From: Petrolisthes cinctipes
Lineage: Eukaryota > Arthropoda > Malacostraca > Decapoda > Porcellanidae
Reading direction: 5' to 3'
Assembly: GCA_033782935.1 (NCBI GenBank)
Contig: JAWQEG010000369.1
Span: 2,361,501 to 2,425,500, forward strand
Length of the DNA stretch: 64,000 bases
Positions 47,129 to 60,132 of this stretch are shown piece after piece; the first letter of the stretch is position 1, and each line of letters begins with the position of its first letter. The notes beneath the pieces were generated by a model, which made no database searches, was not told the origin of the DNA, and worked only from the letters and a program-made list of their open reading frames with translations. Both the position numbers and the translations under genes were made by a program.

Positions 47129-50100
47129 TGTACAGATCGCTTCTGGGACCCCTAAATATCGAATTTTCGGGTGTTTTGGGACTGAATTTGAGATATCGAC
47201 TTTTTGGCACCTAAAAGATCGATTTTTAGCATGTTTTTAGCCTATATTTTGAAAATATTCTAGCACTGTACAGATTGCTTCTGGGACCCCAAAATATTGA
47301 ATTTTCGGGTGTTTTGAGCCTGAATTTGAGATATAAACGGGTAGAGAAGATACATGCACATATTGACTTTGGGCATCTGAAATATCGATTTTCAGCGTGT
47401 TTTGGGCCTGTATTTTGAAAATACTCTAACACTGAGTAGGCATGTACAGATTGCTTCTGGGACCCCAAAATATTGAATTTTCGGGTGTTTTGAGCTTGAA
47501 TTTGAGATATAAACGGGTACTGAAGATGCATGCACATATCAACTTTTGTGCACCTAAAAGATCGATTTTCAGTATGTTTTGAGCATGTATTTTGAAAATA
47601 CTCTACCACGGAGTAGGCATGTACAGATCGCTTCTGGGACCTCTACATATCGAATTTTCGGGTGTTTTAGGACTGAATTTGAGATATCGACTTTTTGGCA
47701 CCTAAAAGATCGATTTTTAGCATGTTTTTAGCCTATATTTTGAAAATATTCTAGCACTGTACAGATTGCTTCTGGGACCCCAAAACATTGAATTTTCGGG
47801 TGTTTTGAGGCTGAATTTGAGATATAAACGGGTACAGAAGATACATGCACATATTGACTTTGGGCACCAAAAATATAGATTTTCAGCATGTTTTGGTCCA
47901 GAATTTTGAAAATACTCTAACACGGAGTAGGCATGTACAGATCGCTTCTGGGACCACAAAATATCGAATTTTCGGGTGTTTAGGGCCAGAATTTGAGATA
48001 TAAACGGGTACAGAAGATGCATGCACATATCGACTTTTGGGCACCTAAAAGATCGATTTTCAGTATGTTTTTGGCCTGTATTTTGAAAATACTCTAACAC
48101 GGAGTAGGCATGTACAGATCGCTTCTGGGACCCCTAAATATCGAATTTTCTGGTGTTTTGGGACTGAATTTGAGATATCGACTTTTTGGCACCTAAAAGA
48201 TCGATTTTTAGCATGTTTTTAGCCTATATTTTGAAAATATTCTAGCACTGTGTAGGCATGTACAGATTGCTTCTGGGTCCCCAAAATATTGAATTTTCGG
48301 GTGTTTTGAGCCTGAATTTGAGATATAAACGGGTACAGAAGATACATGCACATATTGACTTTGGGCATCTAAAATATCGATTTTCAGCATGTTTTGGGCC
48401 TGAATTTTGAAAATACTCTAACACGGAGTAGGCATGTACAGATTGCTTCTGGGACCCCAAAATATCGAATTTTCGGGTGTTTAGGCCCAGAATTTGAGGT
48501 ATAAACGGGTACAGAAGATGCATGCACATATCGACTTTTGGGCACCTAAAAGATCGATTTTCAGTATGTTTATGGCCTGTATTTTGAAAATACTCTAACA
48601 CGGAGTAGGCATGTACAGATACCTTCTGGGACCTCTAAATATCGAATTTTCGGGTGTTTTGGGACTGAATTTGAGATATCGATTTTTTGGCACCTAAAAT
48701 GTCGATTTTTAGCATGTTTTTAGCCTATATTTTGAAAATATTCTAGTACAGATTGCTTCTGGGTCCCCAAAATATTTAATTTTCGGGTGTTTTGAGCCTG
48801 AATTTGAGATATAAACGGGTACAGAAGATACATGCACATATTGACTTTGGGCATCTAAAATATCGATTTTCAGCATGTTTTAGGCCTGTATTTTGAAAAT
48901 ACTCTAACACTGAGTAGGCATGTACAGATTGCTTCTGGGACCTCAAAATATTGAATTTTCGGGTGTTTTGAGCCTGAATTTGAGATATAAACGGGTACTG
49001 AAGATGCATGCACATATCGACTTTTGTGCACCTAAAAGATCGATTTTCAGTATGTTTTGAGCATGTATTTTGAAAATACTCTAACACGGAGTAGGCATGT
49101 ACAGATCGCTTCTGGGACCCCTAAATATCGAATTTTCGGGTGTTTTGGGACTGAATTTGAGATATCGACTTTTTGGCACCTAAAAGATCGATTTTTAGCA
49201 TGTTTTTAGCCTATATTTTGAAAAAATTCTAGCACTGTACAGATTGCTTCTGGGACCCCAAAATATTGAATTTTCGGGTGTTTTGAGCCTGAATTTGAGA
49301 TATAAACGGGTACAGAAGATACATGCACATATTGACTTTGGGCACCAAAAATATCGATTTTCAGCATGTTTTGGGCCTGAATTTTGAAAATACTCTAACA
49401 CGGAGTAGGCATGTACAGATCGCTTCTGGGATCCCCAAAATATCGAATTTTCGGGTGTTTAGGGCCAGAATTTGAGGTATAAACGGGTACTGAAGATGCA
49501 TGCACATATCGACTTTTGTGCACCTAAAAGATCGATTTTCAGTATGTTTTGAGCATGTATTTTGAAAATACTCTAACACGGAGTAGGCATGTACAGATCG
49601 CTTCTGGGTCCCCAAAATATCGAATTTTCGGGTGTTTATGGCCAGAATTTGAGATATAAACGGGTACAGAAGATGCATGCACATATCGACTTTTGGGCAC
49701 CTAAAAGATCGATTTTCAGTATGTTTTTGGCCTGTATTTTGAAAATACTCAAACACGGAGTAGGCATGTACAGATCGCTTCTGGGACCCCTAAATATCGA
49801 ATTTTCGGGTGTTTTGGGACTGAATTTGAGATATCGACTTTTTGGCACCTAAAAGATCGATTTTTAGCATGTTTTTAGCCTATATTTTGAAAATATTCTA
49901 GCACTGTACAGATTGCTTCTGGGACCCCAAAATATTGAATTTTCGGGTGTTTTGAGCCTGAATTTGAGATATAAACGGGTACAGAAGATACATGCACATA
50001 TTGACTTTGGGCATCTAAAATATCGATTTTCAGCGTGTTTTGGGCCTGTATTTTGAAAATACTCTAACACTGAGTAGGCATGTACAGATTGCTTCTGGGA

Positions 50101-53100
50101 CCCCAAAATATTGAATTTTCGGGTGTTTTGAGCTTGAATTTGAGATATAAACGGGTACTGAAGATGCATGCACATATCAACTTTTGTGCACCTAAAAGAT
50201 CGATTTTCAGTATGTTTTGAGCATGTATTTTGAAAATACTCTACCACGGAGTAGGCATGTACAGATCGCTTCTGGGACCTCTACATATCGAATTTTCGGG
50301 TGTTTTAGGACTGAATTTGAGATATCGACTTTTTGGCACCTAAAAGATCGATTTTTAGCATGTTTTTAGCCTATATTTTGAAAATATTCTAGCACTGTAC
50401 AGATTGCTTCTGGGACCCCAAAACATTGAATTTTCGGGTGTTTTGAGGCTGAATTTGAGATATAAACGGGTACAGAAGATACATGCACATATTGACTTTG
50501 GGCACCAAAAATATAGATTTTCAGCATGTTTTGGTCCAGAATTTTGAAAATACTCTAACACGGAGTAGGCATGTACAGATCGCTTCTGGGACCACAAAAT
50601 ATCGAATTTTCGGGTGTTTAGGGCCAGAATTTGAGATATAAACGGGTACAGAAGATGCATGCACATATCGACTTTTGGGCACCTAAAAGATCGATTTTCA
50701 GTATGTTTTTGGCCTGTATTTTGAAAATACTCTAACACGGAGTAGGCATGTACAGATCGCTTCTGGGACCCCTAAATATCGAATTTTCTGGTGTTTTGGG
50801 ACTGAATTTGAGATATCGACTTTTTGGCACCTAAAAGATCGATTTTTAGCATGTTTTTAGCCTATATTTTGAAAATATTCTAGCACTGTGTAGGCATGTA
50901 CAGATTGCTTCTGGGTCCCCAAAATATTGAATTTTCGGGTGTTTTGAGCCTGAATTTGAGATATAAACGGGTACAGAAGATACATGCACATATTGACTTT
51001 GGGCATCTAAAATATCGATTTTCAGCATGTTTTAGGCCTGTATTTTGAAAATACTCTAACACTGAGTAGGCATGTACAGATTGCTTCTGGGACCTCAAAA
51101 TATTGAATTTTCGGGTGTTTTGAGCCTGAATTTGAGATATAAACGGGTACTAAAGATGCATGCACATATCGACTTTTGTGCACCTAAAAGATCGATTTTC
51201 AGTATGTTTTGAGCATGTATTTTGAAAATACTCTAACACGGAGTAGGCATGTACAGATCGCTTCTGGGACCCCTAAATATCGAATTTTCGGGTGTTTTGG
51301 GACTGAATTTGAGATATCGACTTTTTGGCACCTAAAAGATCGATTTTTAGCATGTTTTTAGCCTATATTTTGAAAAAATTCTAGCACTGTACAGATTGCT
51401 TCTGGGACCCCAAAATATTGAATTTTCGGGAGTTTTGAGCCTGAATTTGAGATATAAACGGGTACAGAAGATACATGCACATATTGACTTTGGGCACCAA
51501 AAATATCGATTTTCAGCATGTTTTGGGCCTGAATTTTGAAAATACTCTAACACGGAGTAGGCATGTACAGATCGCTTCTGGGATCCCCAAAATATCGAAT
51601 TTTCGGGTGTTTAGGGCCAGAATTTGAGGTATAAACGGGTACTGAAGATGCATGCACATATCGACTTTTGTGCACCTAAAAGATCGATTTTCAGTATGTT
51701 TTGAGCATGTATTTTGAAAATACTCTAACACGGAGTAGGCATGTACAGATCGCTTCTGGGTCCCCAAAATATCGAATTTTCGGGTGTTTAGGGCCAGAAT
51801 TTGAGATATAAACGGGTACAGAAGATGCATGCACATATCGACTTTTGGGCACCTAAAAGATCGATTTTCAGTATGTTTTTGGCCTGTATTTTGAAAATAC
51901 TCTAACACGGAGTAGGCATGTACAGATCGCTTCTGGGACCCCTAAATATCGAATTTTCGGGTGTTTTGGGACTGAATTTGAGATATCGACTTTTTGGCAC
52001 CTAAAAGATCGATTTTTAGCATGTTTTTAGCCTATATTTTGAAAATATTCTAGCACTGTACAGATTGCTTCTGGGACCCCAAAATATTGTATTTTCGGGT
52101 GTTTTGAGCCTGAATTTGAGATATAAACGGGTACAGAAGATACATGCACATATTGACTTTGGGCATCTAAAATATCGATTTTCAGCGTGTTTTGGGCCTG
52201 TATTTTGAAAATACTCTAACACTGAGTAGGCATGTACAGATTGCTTCTGGGACCCCGAAATATTGAATTTTCGGGTGTTTTGAGCTTGAATTTGAGATAT
52301 AAACGGGTACTGAAGATGCATGCACATATCAACTTTTGTGCACCTAAAAGATCGATTTTCAGCATGTTTTGAGCATGTATTTTGAAAATACTCTACCACG
52401 GAGTATGCATGTACAGATCGCTTCTGGGACCTCTACATATCGAATTTTCGGGTGTTTTGGGACTGAATTTGAGATATCGACTTTTTGGCACGTAAAAGAT
52501 CGATTTTTAGCATGTTTTTAGCCTATATTTTGAAAATATTCTAGCACTGTACAGATTGCTTCTGGGACCCCAAAACATTGAATTTTCGGGTGTTTTGAGG
52601 CTGAATTTGAGATATAAACGGGTACAGAAGATACATGCACATATTGACTTTGGGCACCAAAAATATAGATTTTCAGGATGTTTTGGTCCTGAATTTTGAA
52701 AATACTCTAACACGGAGTAGGCATGTACAGATCGCTTCTGGGACCCCAAAATATCGAATTTTCGGGTGTTTAGGGCCAGAATTTGAGATATAAACGGGTA
52801 CAGAAGATGCATGCACATATCGACTTTTGGGCACCTAAAAGATCGATTTTCAGTATGTTTTTGGCCTGTATTTTGAAAATACTCTAACACGGAGTAGGCA
52901 TGTACAGATACCTTCTGGGACCCCTAAATATCGAATTTTCTGGTGTTTTGGGACTGAATTTGAGATATCGACTTTTTGGCACCTAAAAGATCGATTTTTA
53001 GCATGTTTTTAGCCTATATTTTGAAAATATTCTAGCACTGAGTAGGCATGTACAGATTGCTTCTGGGACCCCAAAATATTGAATTTTCGGGTGTTTTGAG

Positions 53101-53401
53101 CCTGAATTTGAGATATAAACGGGTACAGAAGATACATGCACATATTGACTTTGGGCACCAAAAATATCGATTTTCAGCATGTTTTGGGCCTGAATTTTGA
53201 AAATACTCTAACACGGAGTAGGCATGTACAGATCGCTTCTGGGACCACAAAATATCGAATTTTCGGGTGTTTAGGGCCAGAATTTGAGATATAAACGGGT
53301 ACAGAAGATGCATGCACATATCGACTTTTGGGCACCTAAGAGATCGATTTTCAGTATGTTTTTGGCCTTTTTTTTTTAAATACTCTAACACGGAGTAGGC
53401 A
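47129..53401. repeat. Composite segment present in three successive copies
   Basis: Pairs of 491-bp trimers at 47129-48110, 49767-50748 and 51919-52900 share private markers: cagcgtgttttggg, acatatcaacttttg, ctctaccacggag, ccaaaacattgaa and caaaaatatagattt. Offsets between copies are 2,638 and 2,152 bp. Between them lie units of 501 bp (48111-48611, 50749-51249, 52901-53401), 486 bp (48612-49097, shortened A) and 669 bp (49098-49766 and 51250-51918). A fourth partial copy lies at about 54.88-55.86 kb. Confidence 0.85.
53368..53377 (+). repeat. Ten-T tract replacing the dyad in a C-type tail
   Basis: The usual ggcctgtattttgaaaat is changed to ggcc followed by ten T and aaat. There is no length change, so several substitutions lie within about ten bases. 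The same variant occurs at 56148-56157 and 57475-57484. It abolishes the local dyad. Confidence 0.9.
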
Positions 53402-54227
53402 TGTATAGATACCTTCTGGGACCTCTAAATATCGAATTTTCGGGTGTTTTGGGACTGAATTTGAGATATCGATTTTTTGGCACCTAAAAGATCGATTTTT
53501 AGCATGTTTTTAGCCTATATTTTGAAAATATTCTAGCACTGTGTAGGCATGTACAGATTGCTTCTGGGACCCCAAAATATAGAATTTTCGGGTGTTTTGA
53601 GCCTGAATTTGAGATATAAACGGGTACAGAAGATACATGCACATATTGACTTTGGGCATCTAAAATATCGATTTTCAGCATGTTTTGGGCCTGTATTTTG
53701 AAAATACTCTAACACTGAGTAGGCATGTACAGATTGCTTCTGGGACCCCAAAATATTGAATTTTCGGGTGTTTTGAGCCTGAATTTGAGATATAAACGGG
53801 TACTGAAGATGCATGCACATATCGACTTTTGTGCACCTAAAAGATCGATTTTCAGTATGTTTTGAGCATGTATTTTGAAAATAATCTAGCACGGAGTAGG
53901 CATGTACAGATCGCTTCTGGGACCCCTAAATATCGAATTTTCGGGTGTTTTGGGACTGAATTTGAGATATCGACACTTTGGCACCAAAAATATCGATTTT
54001 CAGCATGTTTTGGACCTGAATTTTGAAAATACTCTAACACGGAGTAGGCATGTACAGATCGCTTCTGGGACCCCAAAATATCGAATTTTCGGGTGTTTAT
54101 GGCCAGAATCTGAGATATAAACGGGTACAGAAGATGCATGCACATATCGACTTTTGGACACCTAAAAGATCGATTTTCAGTATGTTTTTGGCCTGTATTT
54201 TGAAAATACTCTAACACGGAGTAAGCA
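53402..54227. repeat. Five-monomer unit with an A/B hybrid (826 bp)
   Basis: The order is A, Bx, Cx, an A/B hybrid, C. The hybrid (53903-54050, 148 bp) starts as A with gggacccctaaatatcg and the 29-bp deletion, then changes after cactttggcacc to B text (aaaaatatcgattttcag, cctgaattttg, cacggag). This hides one A-type start inside a longer unit. Confidence 0.82.
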
Positions 54228-56147
54228 TGTACAGATACCTTCTGGGACCTCTAAATATCGAATTTTCGGGTGTTTTGGGACTGAATTTGAGATATCGATT
54301 TTTTGGCACCTAAAATGTCGATTTTTAGCATGTTTTTAGCCTATATTTTGAAAATATTCTAGCACTGTGTAGGCATGTACAGATTGCTTCTGGGACCCCA
54401 AAATATTGAATTTTCGGGTGTTTTGAGCCTGAATTTGAGATATAAACGGGTACAGAAGATACATGCACATATTGACTTTGGGCATCTAAAATATCGATTT
54501 TCAGTATGTTTTGAGCATGTATTTTGAAATTACTCTAACACGGAGTAGGCATGTACAGATCGCTTCTGGGACCCCTAAATATCGAATTTTCGGGTGTTTT
54601 GGGACTGAATTTGAGATATCGACTTTTTGGCACCTAAAAGATCGATTTTTAGCATGTTTTTAGCCTATATTTTGAAAATATTCTAGCACTGAGTAGGCAT
54701 GTACAGATTGCTTCTGGGACCCCAAAATATTGAATTTTCGGGTGTTTTGAGCCTGAATTTGAGATATAAACGGGTACAGAAGATACATGCACATATTGAC
54801 TTTGGGCATCTAAAATATCGATTTTCAGTATGTTTTGAGCATGTATTTTGAAAATACTCTAACACGGAGTAGGCATGTACAGATCGCTTCTGGGACCCCT
54901 AAATATCTAATTTTCGGGTGTTTTGGGACTGAATTTGAGATATCGACTTTTTGGCACCTAAAAGATCGATTTTTAGCATGTTTTTAGCCTATATTTTGAA
55001 AATATTCTAGCACTGTACAGATTGCTTCTGGGACCCCAAAATATTGAATTTTCGGGTGTTTTGAGCCTGAATTTGAGATATAAACGGGTACAGAAGATAC
55101 ATGCACATATTGACTTTGGGCATCTAAAATATCGATTTTCAGCGTGTTTTGGGCCTGTATTTTGAAAATACTCTAACACTGAGTAGGCATGTACAGATTG
55201 CTTCTGGGACCCCAAAATATTGAATTTTCGGGTGTTTTGAGCTTGAATTTGAGATATAAACGGGTACTGAAGATGCATGCACATATCAACTTTTGTGCAC
55301 CTAAAAGATCGATTTTCAGTATATTTTGAGTATGTATTTTGAAAATACTCTACCACGGAGTAGGCATGTACAGATCGCTTCTGGGACCTCTACATATCGA
55401 ATTTTCGGGTGTTTTGGGACTGAATTTGAGATATCGACTTTTTGGCACCTAAAAGATCGATTTTTAGCATGTTTTTAGCCTATATTTTGAAAATATTCTA
55501 GCACTGTACAGATTGCTTCTGGGACCCCAAAACATTGAATTTTCGGGTGTTTTGAGGCTGAATTTGAGATATAAACGGGTACAGAAGATACATGCACATA
55601 TTGACTTTGGGCACCAAAAATATAGATTTTCAGCATGTTTTGGGCCTGAATTTTGAAAATACTCTAACACGGAGTAGGCATGTACAGATCGCTTCTGGGA
55701 CCCCAAAATATCGAATTTTCGGGTGTTTAGGGCCAGAATTTGAGATACAAACGGGTACAGAAGATGCATGCACATATCGACTTTTGGGCACCTAAAAGAT
55801 CGATTTTCAGTATGTTTTTGGCCTGTATTTTGAAAATACTCTAACACGGAGTAGGCATGTACAGATCGCTTCTGGGACCCCTAAATATCGAATTTTCGGG
55901 TGTTTTGGGACTGAATTTGAGATATCGACTTTTTGGCACCTAAAAGATCGATTTTTAGCATGTTTTTAGCCTATATTTTGAAAATATTCTAGCACTGAGT
56001 AGGCATGTACAGATTGCTTCTGGGACCCCAAAATATTGAATTTTCGGGTGTTTTGAGCCTGAATTTGAGATATAAACGGGTACAGAAGATACATGCACAT
56101 ATTGACTTAGGGCACCAAAAATATCGATTTTCAGTATGTTTTTGGCC

Positions 56148-56157
56148 TTTTTTTTTT
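56148..56157 (+). repeat. Ten-T tract, second copy
   Basis: Same substitution cluster as at 53368. Here it sits in a B/C hybrid that carries gacttagggcacc upstream, in an A-plus-one dimer. The surrounding monomer has therefore been rearranged since the tract formed. Confidence 0.9.
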
Positions 56158-57474
56158 AAATACTCTAACACGGAGTAGGCATGTACAGATACCTTCTGGG
56201 ACCTCTAAATATCGAAATTTCGGGTGTTTTGGGACTGAATTTGAGATATCGATTTTTTGGCACCTAAAATGTCGATTTTTAGCATGTTTTTAGCCTATAT
56301 TTTGAAAATATTCTAGCACTGTGTAGGCATGTACAGATTGCTTCTGGGACCCCAAAATATAGAATTTTCGGGTGTTTTGAGCCTGAATTTGAGATATAAA
56401 CGGGTACAGAAGATACATGCACATATTGACTTTGGGCATCTAAAATATCGATTTTCAGCATGTTTTGGGCCTGTATTTTGAAAATACTCTAACACTGAGT
56501 AGGCATGTACAGATTGCTTCTGGGACCCCAAAATATTGAATTTTCGGGTGTTTTGAGCCTGAATTTGAGATATAAACGGGTACTGAAGATGCATGCACAT
56601 ATCGACTTTTGTGCACCTAAAAGATCGATTTTCAGTATGTTTTGAGCATGTATTTTGAAAATACTCTAACACGGAGTAGCCATGTACAGATTGCTTCTGG
56701 GACCCCTAAATATCGAATTTTCGGGTGTTTTGGGACTGAATTTGAGATATCGACACTTTGGCACCTAAAAGATCGATTTTTAGCATGTTTTTAGCCTATA
56801 TTTTGAAAATATTCTAGCACTGAGTAGGCATGTACAGATTGCTTCTGGGACCCCAAAATATTGAATTTTCGGGTGTTTTGAGCCTGAATTTGAGATATAA
56901 ACGGGTACTGAAGATGCATGCACATATCGACTTTTGTGCACCTAAAAGATCGATTTTCAGTATGTTTTGAGCATGTATTTTGAAAATACTCTAACACGGA
57001 GTAGCCATGTACAGATTGCTTCTGGGACCCCTAAATATCGAATTTTCGGGTGTTTTGGGACTGAATTTGAGATATCGACACTTTGGCACCTAAAAGATCG
57101 ATTTTTAGCATGTTTTTAGCCTATATTTTGAAAATATTCTAGCACTGAGTAGGCATGTACAGATTGCTTCTGGGACCCCAAAATATTGAATTTTAGGGTG
57201 TTTTGAGCCTGAATTTGAGATATAAACGGGTACAGAAGATACATGCACATATTGACTTTGGGCACCAAAAATATCGATTTTCAGCATGTTTTGGGCCTGA
57301 ATTTTGAAAATACTCTAACACGGAGTAGGCATGTACAGATCGCTTCTGGGACCCCAAAATATCGAATTTTCGGGTGTTTAGGGCCAGAATTTGAGATATA
57401 AACGGGTACAGAAGATGCATGCACATATCGACTTTTGGGCACCTAAGAGATCGATTTTCAGTATGTTTTTGGCC

Positions 57475-57484
57475 TTTTTTTTTT
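57475..57484 (+). repeat. Ten-T tract, third copy
   Basis: Same substitution cluster, within a C monomer of a normal 501-bp trimer, as in the first copy. Confidence 0.9.
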
Positions 57485-58510
57485 AAATACTCTAACACGG
57501 AGTAGGCATGTACAGATACCTTCTGGGACCTCTAAATATCGAATTTTCGGGTGTTTTGGGACTGAATTTGAGATATCGATTTTTTGGCACCTAAAATGTC
57601 GATTTTTAGCATGTTTTTAGCCTATATTTTGAAAATATTCTAGCACTGTGTAGGCATGTACAGATTGATTCTGGGACCCCAAAATATAGAATTTTCGGGT
57701 GTTTTGAGCCTGAATTTGAGATATAAACGGGTACAGAAGATACATGCAAATATTGACTTTGGGCATCTAAAATATCGATTTTCAGCATGTTTTGGGCCTG
57801 TATTTTGAAAATACTCTAACACTGAGTAGGTATGTCCAGATTGCTTCTGGGACCCCAAAATATTGAATTTTCGGGTGTTTTGAGCCTGAATTTGAGATAT
57901 AAACGGGTACTGAAGATGCATGCACATATCGACTTTTGTGCACCTAAAAGATCGATTTTCAGTATGTTTTGAGCATGTATTTTGAAAATAATCTAACACG
58001 GAGTAGGCATGTACAGATCGCTTCTGGGACCCCTAAATATCGAATTTTCGGGTGTTTTGGGACTGAATTTGAGATATCGACACTTTGGCACCTAAAAGAT
58101 CGATTTTCAGCATGTTTTTAGCCTATATTTTGAAAATATTCTAGCACTGAGTAGGCATGTACAGATTGCTTCTGGGACCCCAAAATATTGAATTTTCGGG
58201 TGTTTTGAGCCTGAATTTGAGATATAAACGGGTACAGAAGATACATGCACATATTGACTTTGGGCACCAAAAATATCGATTTTCAGCATGTTTTGGGCCT
58301 GAATTTTGAAAATACTCTAACACGGAGTAGGCATGTACAGATCGCTTCTGGGACCACAAAATATCGAATTTTCGGGTGTTTATGGCCAGAATCTGAGATA
58401 TAAACGGGTACAGAAGATGCATGCACATATCGACTTTTGGGCACCTAAAAGATCGATTTTCAGTATGTTTTTGGCCTATATTTTGAAAATACTCTAACAC
58501 GGAGTAAGCA

Positions 58511-60132
58511 TGTACAGATACCTTCTGGGACCTCTAAATATCGAATTTTCGGGTGTTTTGGGACTGAATTTGAGATATCGATTTTTTGGCACCTAAAATG
58601 TCGATTTTTAGCATGTTTTTAGCCTATATTTTGAAAATATTCTAGCACTGTGTAGGCATGTACAGATTGCTTCTGGGACCCCAAAATATTGAATTTTCGG
58701 GTGTTTTGAGCCTGAATTTGAGATATAAACGGGTACAGAAGATACATGCACATATTGACTTTGGGCATCTAAAATATCGATTTTCAGTATGTTTTGAGCA
58801 TGTATTTTGAAAATACTCTAACACGGAGTAGGCATGTACAGATCGCTTCTGGGACCCCTAAATATCGAATTTTCGGGTGTTTTGGGACTGAATTTGAGAT
58901 ATCGACTTTTTGGCACCTAAAAGATCGATTTTTAGCATGTTTTTAGCCTATATTTTGAAAATATTCTAGCACTGAGTAGGCATGTACAGATTGCTTCTGG
59001 GACCCCAAAATATTGAATTTTCGGGTGTTTTGAGCCTGAATTTGAGATATAAACGGGTACTGAAGATGCATGCACATATCGACTTTTGTGCACCTAAAAG
59101 ATCGATTTTCAGTATGTTTTGAGCATGTATTTTGAAAATAATCTAACACGGAGTAGGCATGTACAGATCGCTTCTGGGACCTCTAAATATCGAATTTTCG
59201 GGTGTTTTGGGACTGAATTTGAGATATCAATTTTTTGGCACCTAAAATGTCGATTTTTAGCATGTTTTTAGCCTATATTTTGAAAATATTCTAGCACTGT
59301 GTAGGCATGTACAGATTGCTTCTGGGACCCCAAAATATTGAATTTTCGGGTGTTTTGAGCCTGAATTTGAGATATAAACGGGTACAGAAGATACATGCAC
59401 ATATTGACTTTGGGCATCTAAAATATCGATTTTCAGTATGTTTTGAGCATGTATTTTGAAAATACTCTAACACGGAGTAGGCATGTACAGATCGCTTCTG
59501 GGACCCCTAAATATCGAATTTTCTGGTGTTTTGGGACTGAATTTGAGATATCGACTTTTTGGCACCTAAAAGATCGATTTTTAGCATGTTTTTAGCCTAT
59601 ATTTTGAAAATATTCTAGCACTGAGTAGGCATGTACAGATTGCTTCTGGGACCCCAAAATATTGAATTTTCGGGTGTTTTGAGCCTGAATTTGAGATATA
59701 AACGGGTACAGAAGATACATGCACATATTGAATTTGGGCATCTAAAATATCGATTTTCAGTATGTTTTGAGCATGTATTTTGAAAATACTCTAACACGGA
59801 GTAGGCATGTACAGATACCTTCTGGGACCTCTAAATATCGAATTTTCGGGTGTTTTGGGACTGAATTTGAGATATCGATTTTTTGGCATTTAAAATGTCG
59901 ATTTTTAGCATGTTTTTAGCCTATATTTTGAAAATATTCTAGCACTGTGTAGGCACGTACAGATTGCTTCTGGGACCCAAAAATATTGAATTTTCGGGTG
60001 TTTTGAGCCTGAATTTGAGATATAAACGGGTACTGAAGATGCATGCACATATCGACTTTTGTGCACCTAAAAGATCGATTTTCAGCATGTTTTGAGCATG
60101 TATTTTGAAAATAATCTAACACGGAGTAGGCA
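58511..60132. repeat. Five consecutive dimers of 324/325 bp
   Basis: A starts are at 58511, 58835, 59160, 59484 and 59808. Partners alternate between Bx/Cx hybrids (58511, 59160 and 59484 units) and complete Cx monomers (58835 and 59808 units). This is the purest dimer run in the window. A2 and A1 copies both take part. Confidence 0.87.

Larger units (their letters stand above)
54228..58510. repeat. Mixed dimers (324/325 bp) and trimers
   Basis: A starts are at 54228, 54552, 54876, 55367, 55858, 56182, 56683, 57008, 57509 and 58010. Dimers lie at 54228, 54552, 55858 and 56683; the rest are 491- or 501-bp trimers. Dimer partners are of three kinds: a Bx/Cx hybrid joined near aaaatatcgattttcag, a B/C hybrid (55858 unit, with the ten-T tract), or a complete Cx, in which case B is simply missing. 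Confidence 0.85.

Noticed and set aside
46951..47214. 87-codon plus-strand frame
   Set aside because: It is a chance open frame over adjacent C, hybrid and A monomers, repeated at 49,589 because the segment is duplicated. No family resemblance.
53368..53377. Poly-T tract as a terminator or retroposon tail
   Set aside because: The tract arises by substitution at constant length inside a monomer and recurs in two other copies. No retroposon sequence adjoins it.
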